A stretch of DNA of 30,771 nt from JBJXHC01 sp964538485 (GCA_964538485.1 CAZIHJ010000033.1:1-30771); one strand, 5' to 3'; positions 1 through 7,484 are shown, counted from the first letter of the stretch. Translations and numbers: made by a program. The notes: generated from the sequence alone by a model not told the origin.

Positions 1-710
1 TATTTTGTACCTGCCTGTTTTGTATTGAGATTGACAACTCCGGACATGGCAGAGCCGAATTCTGCATTAAACCCGCCTGTCTGGATTTGCAATTCCTCAA
101 CTGAATTTTGGTTTACATTCAGGAACGAGTTGGCGGCATTACCTGAAAGCGGGTTATTTGAAGAGACACCGTCAATGACGTAGCTGACTTCATTAGGCCG
201 GCCACCGCGAATATACAGGAGGTTCGATCCCTCATTCTGCACGACAGAGGCCTGAAGACCGATGACGTTGGTTACGCCACGGATGGGAAGATTACTAATG
301 TCTTCGGCAGACTTGATTGTGAGTGTGTTCGTGTAGTCTTTATTAATGAGCGGACGCTGGGCAATGATCTCCACCTGTTCCATGGTCACCGATTCACTGG
401 AGAGTGCGATATTCAAATCGGTTGTCAGGTCACTGCTGACCCGTACATTGGAGACGTTTGTCGCGGTATAACCAACAAACGTGGCTTTGACTGTATATGT
501 CCCGGCCGGGATATTGAGAATGGTGTACTCACCATTCACGTCGGTCGCCGCACCGTAGTTTGTGCCGACAATGGCGACGTTCGCTCCAACGAGTGGTTCG
601 TTGTTGCCTTGGTCAAATACCTTTCCTTTGATCTTGCCAGTCGTTCCCGCCAGGAGTAACGCGGGGACGAGAAGCAATCCCAAAAGAACAGATACATGGT
701 ATGATCGCAT
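1..710 (-). CDS. TonB-dependent receptor, N-terminal part (3' end outside window)
   Basis: Outer-membrane receptor of the SusC/TonB-dependent type, expected to import a bound ligand using TonB energy. About 236 residues are visible and the frame stays open to the window edge. Residues 1-21 form a signal peptide (MRSYHV, then a Leu/Val-rich core ending LLLAG). Residues about 26-110 match a carboxypeptidase-regulatory-like beta-sandwich (GKVFDQGNNEPLVGANV, then DVNGEYTILNIPAGTYTV). From about 118 the plug domain begins, with YIRGGRPNEVSYVIDGV and GGFNAEFGSAMSGVVN. The barrel is missing. The ATG at 710 is preceded by GGAGG with 5 nt spacing, which fixes the start. A consensus promoter lies about 380 nt upstream, so the gene probably has its own long leader and is not part of the serA unit. 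The substrate cannot be told from this part. Confidence 0.9.
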   Translation of the reverse strand, partial: MRSYHVSVLLGLLLVPALLLAGTTGKIKGKVFDQGNNEPLVGANVAIVGTNYGAATDVNGEYTILNIPAGTYTVKATFVGYTATNVSNVRVSSDLTTDLNIALSSESVTMEQVEIIAQRPLINKDYTNTLTIKSAEDISNLPIRGVTNVIGLQASVVQNEGSNLLYIRGGRPNEVSYVIDGVSSNNPLSGNAANSFLNVNQNSVEELQIQTGGFNAEFGSAMSGVVNLNTKQAGTK

Positions 711-1159
711 GATGTCCTCCTTGTGTTTTGAAGCATGCTGTAGACAGTGAAACAACACTCTATCTGTACTCCCGCGATACAATCACTAATGCCATAACGC
801 TACGCATCCAGCTAATGAGCATGAATACCAGACGTTGGAGCCCTACGCATGATGTTTCCCATCATTTGCAGAAACCCGATACCAGAACATCATGATTGCG
901 CTGCCGTTGCCTTACCAGTTTCATTGATGGTGAGGACCTTTGGATTGGCACCGATTGTTCGCGGTGTTAATTGAACTGGCCGCGAGAATGGCAACGGAGC
1001 AATGAGATTTTTTTGGAAAGCTGTATCAAGAACCCCCGGGGATCATCACCTCCTTGCTGAGATGGATGTGTTTGAGGTTGTGAAATACAGTGAGAATATA
1101 TATATCAAGGTGCTCTTTGTCAAGTCTGGAATGGGAAAATCACCCCAAATTCCACAAAG
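711..1159. other. 449-nt intergenic region with promoter and structured leader
   Basis: No credible gene is seen on either strand; a plus-strand open frame here runs on into serA antisense and has no family features. Reading the minus strand, the region holds a TTGACA/TATATT promoter and then about 378 nt of leader to the receptor start. The leader contains nested inverted repeats: 904-911 with 990-997 (8 bp), 915-920 with 974-979 (6 bp) and 949-953 with 962-966 (5 bp). There is also a competing 6-bp pairing, 959-964 with 980-985. A second module pairs 848-856 with 886-894 (9 bp) or, exclusively, 849-854 with 860-865 (6 bp). I do not recognise a known riboswitch class. Confidence 0.6.
1095..1123 (-). 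promoter_or_regulatory. Sigma70-type promoter for the TonB-dependent receptor
   Basis: On the minus strand TTGACA (1123-1118) is followed by a 17-nt spacer and TATATT (1100-1095), one base off the TATAAT consensus. The predicted transcription start is near 1088, downstream of the serA stop and pointing toward the receptor start at 710. A perfect -35 with ideal spacing in an intergenic region makes this the best promoter in the window. Confidence 0.75.
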
Positions 1160-2740
1160 TCAATCCAACCTTACCAACCTGGTGTTTGAGACTCCATCAA
1201 GTTCTCGAAGTTCCTGCATAGCAGAGGCGGGTATTTCGTTATCAATGTTCATAACCGTCAATGCATTGGCACCGATTCCAGACCGACCGAGCGATACGCC
1301 GGCAATGTTAACGCTATGCCGGGCAAGGACTTCTCCAACCCGGGCAAGCATACCCGGTTTGTCAATATTGTTGTATGTGAGAAGGTACCCCTCTGGTCGA
1401 AGTTCAAATCTGAATCCATCCAACTCCACAAAACGCAACGTCGATTGGCCGAAGACTGTACCGACAACCACCCGGGTTTCTCCGCCACTTGTGTAACGAA
1501 CACGAAAAATATTGGTAAAATTCTCTTCGCCGCTATCATGAACCTCACCAACAGTGAGACCGATCTCCTGGGCAATGAATGGTGCATTGATGATATTTAC
1601 AGGAACAGACATCACGTGCGAGAGTACACCCTTAAGCACGGAAGCCCTGAGAAGTTCAAGCGAGGACGTCACCACCTCGCCACGCCCTGAGATCATGAGT
1701 GTTTCCAGTTTTCCCGAAATTGTCTGCGCAACAAACCTTCCCATTTTTTCGGCAAGAGAGACATAGGGCTTAACGTCATTCCTCATCGTCATTTGGATGG
1801 CAGCACTATTCACCACTCCGGAAAAACTTCGCCCCTTCAGCGCATCTACAATCTGGTGGGCAATCTGAATTGCAACTTTCTCCTGCGCCTCCTCGGTCGA
1901 AGCACCGAGGTGCGGTGTGGCAATCACACGCTCATGCGCCAACAACGGATTATCACGCGGGGGTTCCACCTCAAACACATCCAACGCGACACCAGCGACA
2001 TGTTCCGACTGAAGAGCTTCGAGAAGAGCTGTCTCTTCGAAGATCCCCCCACGGGCACAATTGATTAGGCGAACTCCGCGCTTGCACATGGCAAGTGTTT
2101 TCTTGTTCAGGAGTGCTTTCGTCTCAGGAGTAAGCGGTGTATGAACGGTGATAAAATCACTTCTCCGATATAGTTCTTCGAGTGTAACAAACTCGACGGC
2201 GATTTTTTTCGCGACGTCCGCTCCCAGAACAGGGTCGAAACCGATTACCCGCATGCCCAATCCCTGACACCGTATTGCTACTTCGCGACCGATTTTGCCC
2301 AGCCCGATCACCCCGATCGTCTTCTCGAACACTTCTGTCCCCGTAAATTTCTTCCGTTCCCATTTCCCCTGCATCACCGTCATATGAGCTTGGGGAATGT
2401 TGCGGGCCAGCGCGAGCATCATCGACACGGTGTGCTCGGCTGTCGATATTGTGTTGCCGCCGGGTGTGTTCATGACCAGGATGCCGCGACGCGTGGCGGC
2501 CTCAACGTCAATATTATCAACGCCCGTACCGGCACGTCCGATTACCGTTAGCCGAGACGCAAGAGCAATCACCTCCGCCGTCACCTTCGTGGCGCTCCTG
2601 ACGACGAGCCCCGTATACTCCGGAATGGTCTTCTTCATTTCATCAGCAGAGATTCCGGGCCTATTGTCAACGGTATAGCCTTCCGCAACGAGAATGTCGA
2701 TGCAGCTCTGCTCCAGACTATCACTCACCAAGATCTTCAT
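1160..2740 (-). CDS. serA: D-3-phosphoglycerate dehydrogenase
   Basis: Oxidises 3-phosphoglycerate to 3-phosphohydroxypyruvate with NAD+, the first step of serine synthesis; cytosolic. The 526 residues have the long type-I layout: split catalytic domain, central Rossmann domain with GLGKIG at about 146-151, an intervening substrate-binding domain, and a C-terminal ACT domain from about 455 (NNIDKPGMLARVGE), which in this family binds serine for feedback inhibition. The catalytic triad is present as R230 (NCARGGI), E259 (FEVEPP) and H277 (TPHLGAST). ATG at 2740 is chosen over an adjacent in-frame GTG at 2743 because GGAGG lies 4 nt before it. It starts 26 nt after the aminotransferase stop, so the two are probably cotranscribed. 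No poly-U terminator follows. Confidence 0.96.
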   Translation of the reverse strand: MKILVSDSLEQSCIDILVAEGYTVDNRPGISADEMKKTIPEYTGLVVRSATKVTAEVIALASRLTVIGRAGTGVDNIDVEAATRRGILVMNTPGGNTISTAEHTVSMMLALARNIPQAHMTVMQGKWERKKFTGTEVFEKTIGVIGLGKIGREVAIRCQGLGMRVIGFDPVLGADVAKKIAVEFVTLEELYRRSDFITVHTPLTPETKALLNKKTLAMCKRGVRLINCARGGIFEETALLEALQSEHVAGVALDVFEVEPPRDNPLLAHERVIATPHLGASTEEAQEKVAIQIAHQIVDALKGRSFSGVVNSAAIQMTMRNDVKPYVSLAEKMGRFVAQTISGKLETLMISGRGEVVTSSLELLRASVLKGVLSHVMSVPVNIINAPFIAQEIGLTVGEVHDSGEENFTNIFRVRYTSGGETRVVVGTVFGQSTLRFVELDGFRFELRPEGYLLTYNNIDKPGMLARVGEVLARHSVNIAGVSLGRSGIGANALTVMNIDNEIPASAMQELRELDGVSNTRLVRLD

Positions 2741-2766
2741 CACTCCTCCATCCTTAAATCATCGCA

Positions 2767-3900
2767 TCAATCTGCCAGAACTTTATGTGTCGCAGCAAGC
2801 CCTGTACCGGCGGTAAATGCAAATCCCTGTTTCATCAATGTCCGCTCAATGGCCGCAACCACCGTTATCATGTCCAAATCGTCATAGTAGCCGAGGTGGG
2901 ATACGCGAAAGATCTTGCCGGTATAGTCATCCTGACCACCGGCAATGGTGATTCCATTGTCGATCTTCAGTGTCTTATTGAATGATTTCCATTCCACTGC
3001 TTCAGGAACCCATACGGGTGTCACGGCGTTCGAGGGAGATTCTGAAAAGAGTTTCATTCCCATCGCTTCCATGCCGGCACGCAAGGCCGCGGCAAGGCGC
3101 TTGTGGCGCGCCCACACGTGTTCAATTCCTTCCGACTTGATCATCTGGAGTGCGGCGTCGACACCGATGACGAGCGAGACCGCGGGAGTCCAGGGCGTGT
3201 CGTTCTTTTCATACGACTTGAGAGCTTTGCGCAAGTCAAAATAAAATCTCGGCAACTTTGCGCTTTCGATTGACTTGATTGCACGTTGACTCAGTGCAAC
3301 AAATGCGAGTCCGGGAGGAATCATCAACCCCTTCTGAGAACCTGTCACACATACGTCAATTCCCCAATCATCAAAACGCATTTCATGTGCACCAACTGCG
3401 GTGATGCCATCGACGCATACAAGCGCGTTTGAATTCTCCCGGATGATGCTCGACATTGTTTTCACATCGGTGGAGGTACCGGTCGATGTTTCGCTATGCA
3501 CCAGGTATACAGCTTTTGCCGTAGGGGTTTTCTTCAGGATATCGAGCATCTGGTCCGGCTGTATCGCTTTGCCCCATGGAATCTTCACTTCCACGACATT
3601 CAGTCCAAATGCCTGCGGCATCTTCACCCACCGCTCTCCGAATTTCCCGTTATTCACCACAATGACTGTCTCACCCTGGGAAAACAGGCTCACAAATGTC
3701 GCTTCTACACCTCCGGTCCCGGAACATGTGAGTGTCAAGACTGGTTGCTTTGTTTGGAATACATACTGGAGGTCCAGGTTGACCCGCGTGAGGATTTCCT
3801 GGAACTCGGGATTTCTATGATGGATGATTGGCTCAGCCATTCTAAGCATTACGCTTTCGGGAACCGGAGTCGGACCGGGAGTAAATAAACGCTTCTTCAT
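2767..3900 (-). CDS. Class V PLP aminotransferase (serine/alanine-glyoxylate or phosphoserine aminotransferase type)
   Basis: A 377-residue fold-type-I PLP enzyme of aminotransferase class V. It opens with the family signature LFTPGPTPVPESV. The PLP lysine is K190 in VTGSQKGLMIPPG, the aspartate that contacts the pyridine nitrogen is D164 (VCVDG), HSETSTG is at 135-141, and a carboxylate-binding arginine is likely R332 (IFRVSHLGYYDD). The family includes alanine:glyoxylate, serine:glyoxylate and some phosphoserine aminotransferases. Standing directly upstream of serA on the same strand, it may supply the second step of serine synthesis in place of a classical SerC; that is inference from context. 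ATG 3900 has only a weak ribosome-binding site (GTGAGA). It lies 74 nt downstream of engB. Confidence 0.88.
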   Translation of the reverse strand: MKKRLFTPGPTPVPESVMLRMAEPIIHHRNPEFQEILTRVNLDLQYVFQTKQPVLTLTCSGTGGVEATFVSLFSQGETVIVVNNGKFGERWVKMPQAFGLNVVEVKIPWGKAIQPDQMLDILKKTPTAKAVYLVHSETSTGTSTDVKTMSSIIRENSNALVCVDGITAVGAHEMRFDDWGIDVCVTGSQKGLMIPPGLAFVALSQRAIKSIESAKLPRFYFDLRKALKSYEKNDTPWTPAVSLVIGVDAALQMIKSEGIEHVWARHKRLAAALRAGMEAMGMKLFSESPSNAVTPVWVPEAVEWKSFNKTLKIDNGITIAGGQDDYTGKIFRVSHLGYYDDLDMITVVAAIERTLMKQGFAFTAGTGLAATHKVLAD

Positions 3901-3974
3901 GGAATTGTTCTCACTTTCAGTAGGAATATGAACAGGGCTGACTAAAGACGGGTCGCACAGGGTGCGCAGGAAAG

Positions 3975-4562
3975 CTAGTTGACGTGGGCCGAGATCACGC
4001 GCCAGACTTCCGATTTACCGTCTCCGGTAATGGAAGAGAACGGTACAACATCCCTGCAGTGCGAGTTGGCGATAAAGTACTTCTGTGCGGTGCTTACGTA
4101 GGACGCAAGCTTGCTCTGGGGAAGTTTGTCCGCTTTGGTGAGAGCGACCAGGAAAGGAATCTCGTAATAATCCAGCCAACCCACCATCATCATATCAAGT
4201 GCTGTTGGTTCGTGGCGGGCGTCAATCAATTGCACCACGAGCGCGAGTTGCTCTCTGTTCTTCAGGTATTGTTCAATCAACTTCCCCCAACTTGAACGAA
4301 TCTGCTCGGGGACCTTTGCATATCCGTATCCCGGAAGGTCAACGAAATAAAAGTCGTCGTTGATGAGATAATAATTCAGTTCGCGGGTTTTGCCGGGTTC
4401 GGATGAGGACCGTGCGAGTGATTTCCTGCCACACAGTTTGTTGATAAGAGAGGATTTGCCCACGTTGGAACGACCGAGGAAAGCCACTTCCTTCCTTGAT
4501 TCCTTGGGAAGTTGGCGAAGCGACGCGGCACCAATGAAAAATTCTGCTGAATTCACTTTCAT
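3975..4562 (-). CDS. engB: Ribosome-biogenesis GTP-binding protein EngB/YsxC
   Basis: A 195-residue TRAFAC-class GTPase of the EngB/YihA/YsxC family, known to act late in assembly of the 50S subunit. All G motifs are visible: G1 GRSNVGKS (30-37), the G2 threonine in PGKTRELNYY (about 59), G3 DLPGYGYAKV (75-84), G4 TKAD (142-145) and G5 SSITG (176-180). Length is normal. It follows the rplQ terminator by about 100 nt, so it probably starts a new transcript, though I could not find a clear promoter in that gap. AGGTG sits very close to the ATG, giving a poor Shine-Dalgarno. Its job fits the ribosomal-protein genes upstream. Confidence 0.95.
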   Translation of the reverse strand: MKVNSAEFFIGAASLRQLPKESRKEVAFLGRSNVGKSSLINKLCGRKSLARSSSEPGKTRELNYYLINDDFYFVDLPGYGYAKVPEQIRSSWGKLIEQYLKNREQLALVVQLIDARHEPTALDMMMVGWLDYYEIPFLVALTKADKLPQSKLASYVSTAQKYFIANSHCRDVVPFSSITGDGKSEVWRVISAHVN

Positions 4563-4580
4563 ACACCTGTATCCATTACA

Positions 4581-4605
4581 GTTGAGCCGGCAGGGTTGAG
4601 GCCGG
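4581..4605. repeat. Short direct repeat upstream of engB
   Basis: GTTGAGCCGG (4581-4590) recurs 14 nt later as GTTGAGGCCGG (4595-4605) on the plus strand, in the gap between the rplQ terminator and engB. The repeat also allows a weak CCGGC/GCCGG hairpin. It could be an operator for engB or chance; no function is assigned. Confidence 0.35.
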
Positions 4606-4650
4606 AACTCTCATTCGCACGGATGCATACCCTCGCCTCGTGGGGTAAGG

Positions 4651-4680
4651 GAAAAGAAAAAGTCCCGATTAACGGGACCC
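4651..4680 (-). terminator. Rho-independent terminator of the alpha operon (after rplQ)
   Basis: On the minus strand GTCCCG (4678-4673), the loop TTAAT and CGGGAC (4667-4662) form a perfect 6-bp stem, followed at once by TTTTTCTTTTC (4661-4651). The rplQ stop codon TAA (4671-4669) lies in the loop, so the terminator overlaps the end of the coding sequence. It closes the long ribosomal-protein transcript. Confidence 0.85.
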
Positions 4681-5199
4681 TTCCTTGGTAGAGTCTTCGC
4701 TGCTGCTCTTTTTCTTGGCGGTTGCCTTGGCAGCGCCGAGCGCCTTCCTGGCTTTGGCCGGCTTCTTTGTTGTGGCAGCGGGAGTTGCGGGCTTCTCAGC
4801 CTCCGCTTGGCCGGTATTGAAATCCACGAGCTCAATTACTGCCATCTCTGCACCATCACCTGGCCGCTGGCCAAGCTTCACAATGCGCGTATATCCGCCG
4901 GGGCGTGAAGCAACTTTCTCGGCAATTGCTGAGAACAACTCCTTCACCACCGCGCGGTCTTTGATCAACCGGCCAACTTCCCGCCGAGCGTGGACACCGA
5001 CAGCAGGGGCATCTGTGCTCCCGATGGCATTCTTTGCCCTGGTGATGATTTTTTCGACCACGGTACGCGTTTCTTTTGCTTTCGCCACGGTCGTCGTGAT
5101 TCGTTTATGACGCAACAACTCCGTGGAGAGCGCTGCCAGCAGTGCACGACGATGACTTGCTGTACGTTTAAGCTTTCGACCTGCTTTGCGGTGTCGCAT
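4669..5199 (-). CDS. rplQ: 50S ribosomal protein L17
   Basis: L17 of the large subunit, near the exit tunnel. Residues 1-128 are the conserved domain, opening MRHRKAGRKLKRTASHRRALL and ending in VIELVDFN. Residues about 130-176 are an Ala/Lys/Pro-rich, low-complexity tail (KKPAKARKALGAAKATAKKK) that ends acidic/Ser-rich; comparable tails occur in FCB-group L17. It is the last gene of the alpha cluster, starting 44 nt after the rpoA stop. Its final codons form the 5' arm of the transcription terminator. Confidence 0.97.
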   Translation of the reverse strand: MRHRKAGRKLKRTASHRRALLAALSTELLRHKRITTTVAKAKETRTVVEKIITRAKNAIGSTDAPAVGVHARREVGRLIKDRAVVKELFSAIAEKVASRPGGYTRIVKLGQRPGDGAEMAVIELVDFNTGQAEAEKPATPAATTKKPAKARKALGAAKATAKKKSSSEDSTKEGSR

Positions 5200-5243
5200 G
5201 GTAGACTATCCAGAAAATTACACAATGATAAAAAACGAGGGAA

Positions 5244-5930
5244 TTACTCTCCCTCTTTCAAATACTTGGTGACATCCATTCCAAACGANNNNNNNNNNNN
5301 NNNNNNNNNNNNNNNNNNNNNNNNNNNNNNNNNNNNNNNNNNNNNNNNNNNNNNNNNNNNNNNNNNNNNNNNNNNNNNNNNNNNNNNNCGGACATTCTTA
5401 ATAGGAGTGAAAATCGAATCGATGGCGATGACTCCGGGTGTCTGGTCGGGTGTTTTGTTCTCTTCCGCAACCACATACCCGATGCCGCGACCGATCCGGA
5501 GGTCAAGTTCGAAGTTCGCTTCCGCATTCAGTGTTGCAATGTGCAGGGAAGGATTCAGAATCTCCACATCCGGCGAGGCCTTTTGGATTTCTCCGGCAGT
5601 AAACGTCATTGGCCCGCGCAGAGGAATGATAACGCGATTCGTTTTCTTGTTGACCATTTTCATGCGGACCTGCTTCATGTTCAGCACCATATCCGGAACG
5701 TCTTCAACAACTCCGGGGATAGTGGAGAACTCGTGCTGGACGCCGTCCACATGAAATGCGGTGATCGAATATCCCGGCAATGATGACAGCAGTACACGCC
5801 GCATGGCATTGCCGATCGTTACACCAAAGCCCTTCTCAAGAGGCTGCACAATAAACCGTCCAAACGTATTGGAATAGGTTGCATCATCAAGCTGCACCTT
5901 TTCCGGCATCTGTATTGTTGCTGTAGTCAT
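5244..5930 (-). CDS. rpoA: RNA polymerase alpha subunit, interrupted by a scaffold gap
   Basis: Alpha subunit, the dimeric scaffold on which beta and beta' assemble. The first 180 residues are readable: the N-terminal domain with FGRFIVQPLEKGFGVTIGNAMRRVLLSS and the dimerisation/insert region. Then 100 Ns intervene, and only the last 14 residues return (SFGMDVTKYLKEGE, stop at 5244). Alpha is usually about 330 residues, so roughly 130 residues, including most of the C-terminal domain, are missing and the N run is a placeholder rather than a measured length. ATG 5930 is chosen over an upstream in-frame ATG at 5978 because AAGGTGA lies just before it and family members start near MPEKVQL. The break is an assembly feature, not a pseudogene. 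Confidence 0.95.
   Translation of the reverse strand: MTTATIQMPEKVQLDDATYSNTFGRFIVQPLEKGFGVTIGNAMRRVLLSSLPGYSITAFHVDGVQHEFSTIPGVVEDVPDMVLNMKQVRMKMVNKKTNRVIIPLRGPMTFTAGEIQKASPDVEILNPSLHIATLNAEANFELDLRIGRGIGYVVAEENKTPDQTPGVIAIDSIFTPIKNVXXXXXXXXXXXXXXXXXXXXXXXXXXXXXXXXXXSFGMDVTKYLKEGE
5289..5388. other. Assembly gap (100 Ns) inside rpoA
   Basis: Exactly 100 undetermined bases, the conventional filler for a gap of unknown size. Comparing the readable rpoA parts with the usual length of alpha suggests about 400 bases are really missing. Coordinates left and right of it are therefore not truly contiguous. Confidence 0.98.
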
Positions 5931-5982
5931 AGTCACCTTTACTCTCTTCTCCTGCGTGGGATCCTGTTCGATAAGCACTCTG

Positions 5983-6612
5983 TTACTTCGAGTAGAGCTC
6001 GACGATCAATTGTTCATTCGCGTTCAGTGGAATATCGGCACGCTCTGGAACACTGAGAAACGTCCCGGTCATGGATGCCTTATCCAGACTCAGCCACGGA
6101 AGCATGGATGTGTCCTTCATACGTTTCATGGAGGAGTGGAGAACATCCAGTCTCTTGCTCTTGTCCCGAACCTGCACCAGATCTCCTGCACGCAACAAAT
6201 ACGACGGAACATCAACCGGTTTGTTGTTGATCAGGAAATGACCGTGGGTAATCAACTGGCGGGCCGCCTTTCGCGATGGCGCAAACCCCATGCGATACAC
6301 GACATTATCAAATCGCCGTTCGAGCATCTTCACCAATGTCTCACCGGTCCGGCCTGTCTGTCTCAATGCTTTTGTGAAGTAGTTGCGGAACTGCGTCTCC
6401 ATCAGTCCGTACATCCGGCGAACTTTTTGCTTCTCACGCAACTGTGTACCGTACTCCGATACTTTTACGCGGCGCGACTGTCCGTGTTGGCCCGGCGGAT
6501 AATTGCGGCGTTCAACCGGACACTTTTCGGTGAAGCACTTGGTGCCCTTGAGAAACAGTTTCTGTTTTTCTCTACGGCATAACCTGCAACTTGAATCTGT
6601 ATATCTTCCCAT
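5983..6612 (-). CDS. rpsD: 30S ribosomal protein S4
   Basis: Primary 16S-binding assembly protein and, in E. coli, translational repressor of the alpha operon. It has 209 residues. The N-terminal zinc-binding set is intact (C9, C12, C26, C31 in SSCRLC...TKCFTEKC), so this is the C+ form. The S4 RNA-binding domain starts at LVKMLERRFDNVVYRMGFA and contains the conserved SRKAARQLITHGHFLINN. Starts at ATG 6612, 20 nt after rpsK. The usual order rpsM-rpsK-rpsD-rpoA-rplQ is kept. Confidence 0.97.
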   Translation of the reverse strand: MGRYTDSSCRLCRREKQKLFLKGTKCFTEKCPVERRNYPPGQHGQSRRVKVSEYGTQLREKQKVRRMYGLMETQFRNYFTKALRQTGRTGETLVKMLERRFDNVVYRMGFAPSRKAARQLITHGHFLINNKPVDVPSYLLRAGDLVQVRDKSKRLDVLHSSMKRMKDTSMLPWLSLDKASMTGTFLSVPERADIPLNANEQLIVELYSK

Positions 6613-6632
6613 GAACGAAGAACTCCTTGCTC

Positions 6633-7037
6633 TTACACTCTACGCCGCTTCGGCGGGCGGCAACCATTATGAGGAATCGGGGTGACATCACGAATACTGC
6701 TGATCTCAAGGCCTGCGACCTGCATCGCACGGATGGCAGCTTCACGTCCGGAACCGGGACCCTTGACAAATACCTCCACTTTACGCAACCCCAGATCGTG
6801 CGCTGCTTTGGCAGCGGCCTCTGCGGAAACCTGTGCCGCAAACGGTGTGTTCTTCCGCGAGCCCTTGAAACCATTCTTTCCGGCAGACGACCAACTGATG
6901 GTATTTCCATAAATATCAGTAATGGTCACAATAACATTATTGAACGTGGCCTTGACAAACACTTTGCCGCTTACGTCCACCTGAATTCTTTTTCTTTTCT
7001 TTACCGCATCGCTTGATGCACCTGTGGTCTTTGCCAC
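6633..7037 (-). CDS. rpsK: 30S ribosomal protein S11 (GTG start)
   Basis: S11 lines the 30S platform near the E site. It has 134 residues. The body VKATFNNVIVTITDIYGN and the C-terminal RDVTPIPHNGCRPPKRRRV are typical. I place the start at GTG 7037 (MAKTTGAS) because AAGGAGG (7049-7043) ends 5 nt before it. An in-frame TTG at 7052 would place that Shine-Dalgarno inside the coding sequence. The basic N-terminus (VKKRKR) is usual for FCB S11. Confidence 0.95.
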   Translation of the reverse strand: MAKTTGASSDAVKKRKRIQVDVSGKVFVKATFNNVIVTITDIYGNTISWSSAGKNGFKGSRKNTPFAAQVSAEAAAKAAHDLGLRKVEVFVKGPGSGREAAIRAMQVAGLEISSIRDVTPIPHNGCRPPKRRRV

Positions 7038-7042
7038 CGATA

Positions 7043-7049
7043 CCTCCTT
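7043..7049 (-). promoter_or_regulatory. Ribosome-binding site fixing the rpsK GTG start
   Basis: AAGGAGG on the minus strand with 5 nt to GTG 7037. It rules out the upstream in-frame TTG at 7052 as the main start, since that codon precedes the site. Confidence 0.85.
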
Positions 7050-7086
7050 CAATATGAAATTGCGTTACACTAAAACGACTGCTCGC

Positions 7087-7470
7087 CTAGGTCTTTGCTG
7101 CGACCTTCTTCTTGCCGGCAACTGTCTTCCTCTTCCCCTTGCGTGTTCGGGAATTCGTGCGTGTGCGTTGACCACGCACAGGGAGGCCCTTCCTGTGACG
7201 AATGCCGCGATAGCACCCGATATCCATCAGTCGCTTGATGTTCATCTGCACTTCGCTCCGAAGGGCGCCTTCGACCTTGTATTCCGAGGTAATGATGCCA
7301 CGGATCTTGGCGACCTCGTCATCATTCAGGTCATTGACTTTTTTATTCAGGTCAATTCCCGCTTTACGCAGTATTGCTCTCGCTGTGGTATGACCAATAC
7401 CGAAAATATAGGTCAGGCCAATCTCTGCGCGTTTCTTCTTTGGTAAGTCAACTCCTGCTATACGAGCCAA
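7087..7470 (-). CDS. rpsM: 30S ribosomal protein S13 (TTG start)
   Basis: S13 of the 30S head, contacting the A- and P-site tRNAs and bridging to L5. It has 127 residues, opening MARIAGVDLPKKKRAEIGL and containing RHRKGLPVRGQRTRTNSRT near the C-terminus, followed by a Lys-rich tail. The start is TTG 7470: AAGGAGG lies 7 nt upstream and the family start MARIAGVDLP aligns exactly. An ATG inside the spacer is out of frame and gives only a short peptide. First gene of the alpha cluster, 17 nt after rpmJ. Confidence 0.95.
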   Translation of the reverse strand: MARIAGVDLPKKKRAEIGLTYIFGIGHTTARAILRKAGIDLNKKVNDLNDDEVAKIRGIITSEYKVEGALRSEVQMNIKRLMDIGCYRGIRHRKGLPVRGQRTRTNSRTRKGKRKTVAGKKKVAAKT

Positions 7471-7477
7471 CCGGCAT

Positions 7478-7484
7478 CCTCCTT
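7478..7484 (-). promoter_or_regulatory. Ribosome-binding site of rpsM (TTG start)
   Basis: AAGGAGG with a 7-nt spacer (ATGCCGG) before TTG 7470. The ATG in the spacer directly abuts the site and is out of frame, which supports the TTG as the true start. Confidence 0.8.

Noticed and set aside
1040..1060. Match to the 3' end of 16S rRNA (ATCACCTCCTT) on the plus strand
   Set aside because: It is simply the complement of a strong Shine-Dalgarno; no other rRNA sequence surrounds it.
711..1088. Cobalamin riboswitch before the TonB-dependent receptor
   Set aside because: Such riboswitches often precede these receptors, but I do not find the B12-box or the conserved core motifs in the leader.
1126..1146. 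Imperfect GGAAT/ATTCC hairpin after serA as a terminator
   Set aside because: It has a bulge and is followed by AGACTTGAC rather than Us; the adjacent promoter is the better reading.
1002..1496. Plus-strand open frame of 164 codons over the intergenic region and serA end
   Set aside because: It is antisense to serA for most of its length, has no family features and no convincing ribosome-binding site.
3955..3972. Hairpin CGCAC-CCT-GTGCG in the engB-aminotransferase gap as a terminator
   Set aside because: Only 5 bp, and the following sequence (ACCCGTCTTT) lacks a proper U tract.
4990..5754. Plus-strand open frame of 254 codons crossing the N gap
   Set aside because: It spans undetermined bases and is antisense to rpoA and rplQ; composition is that of a shadow frame.
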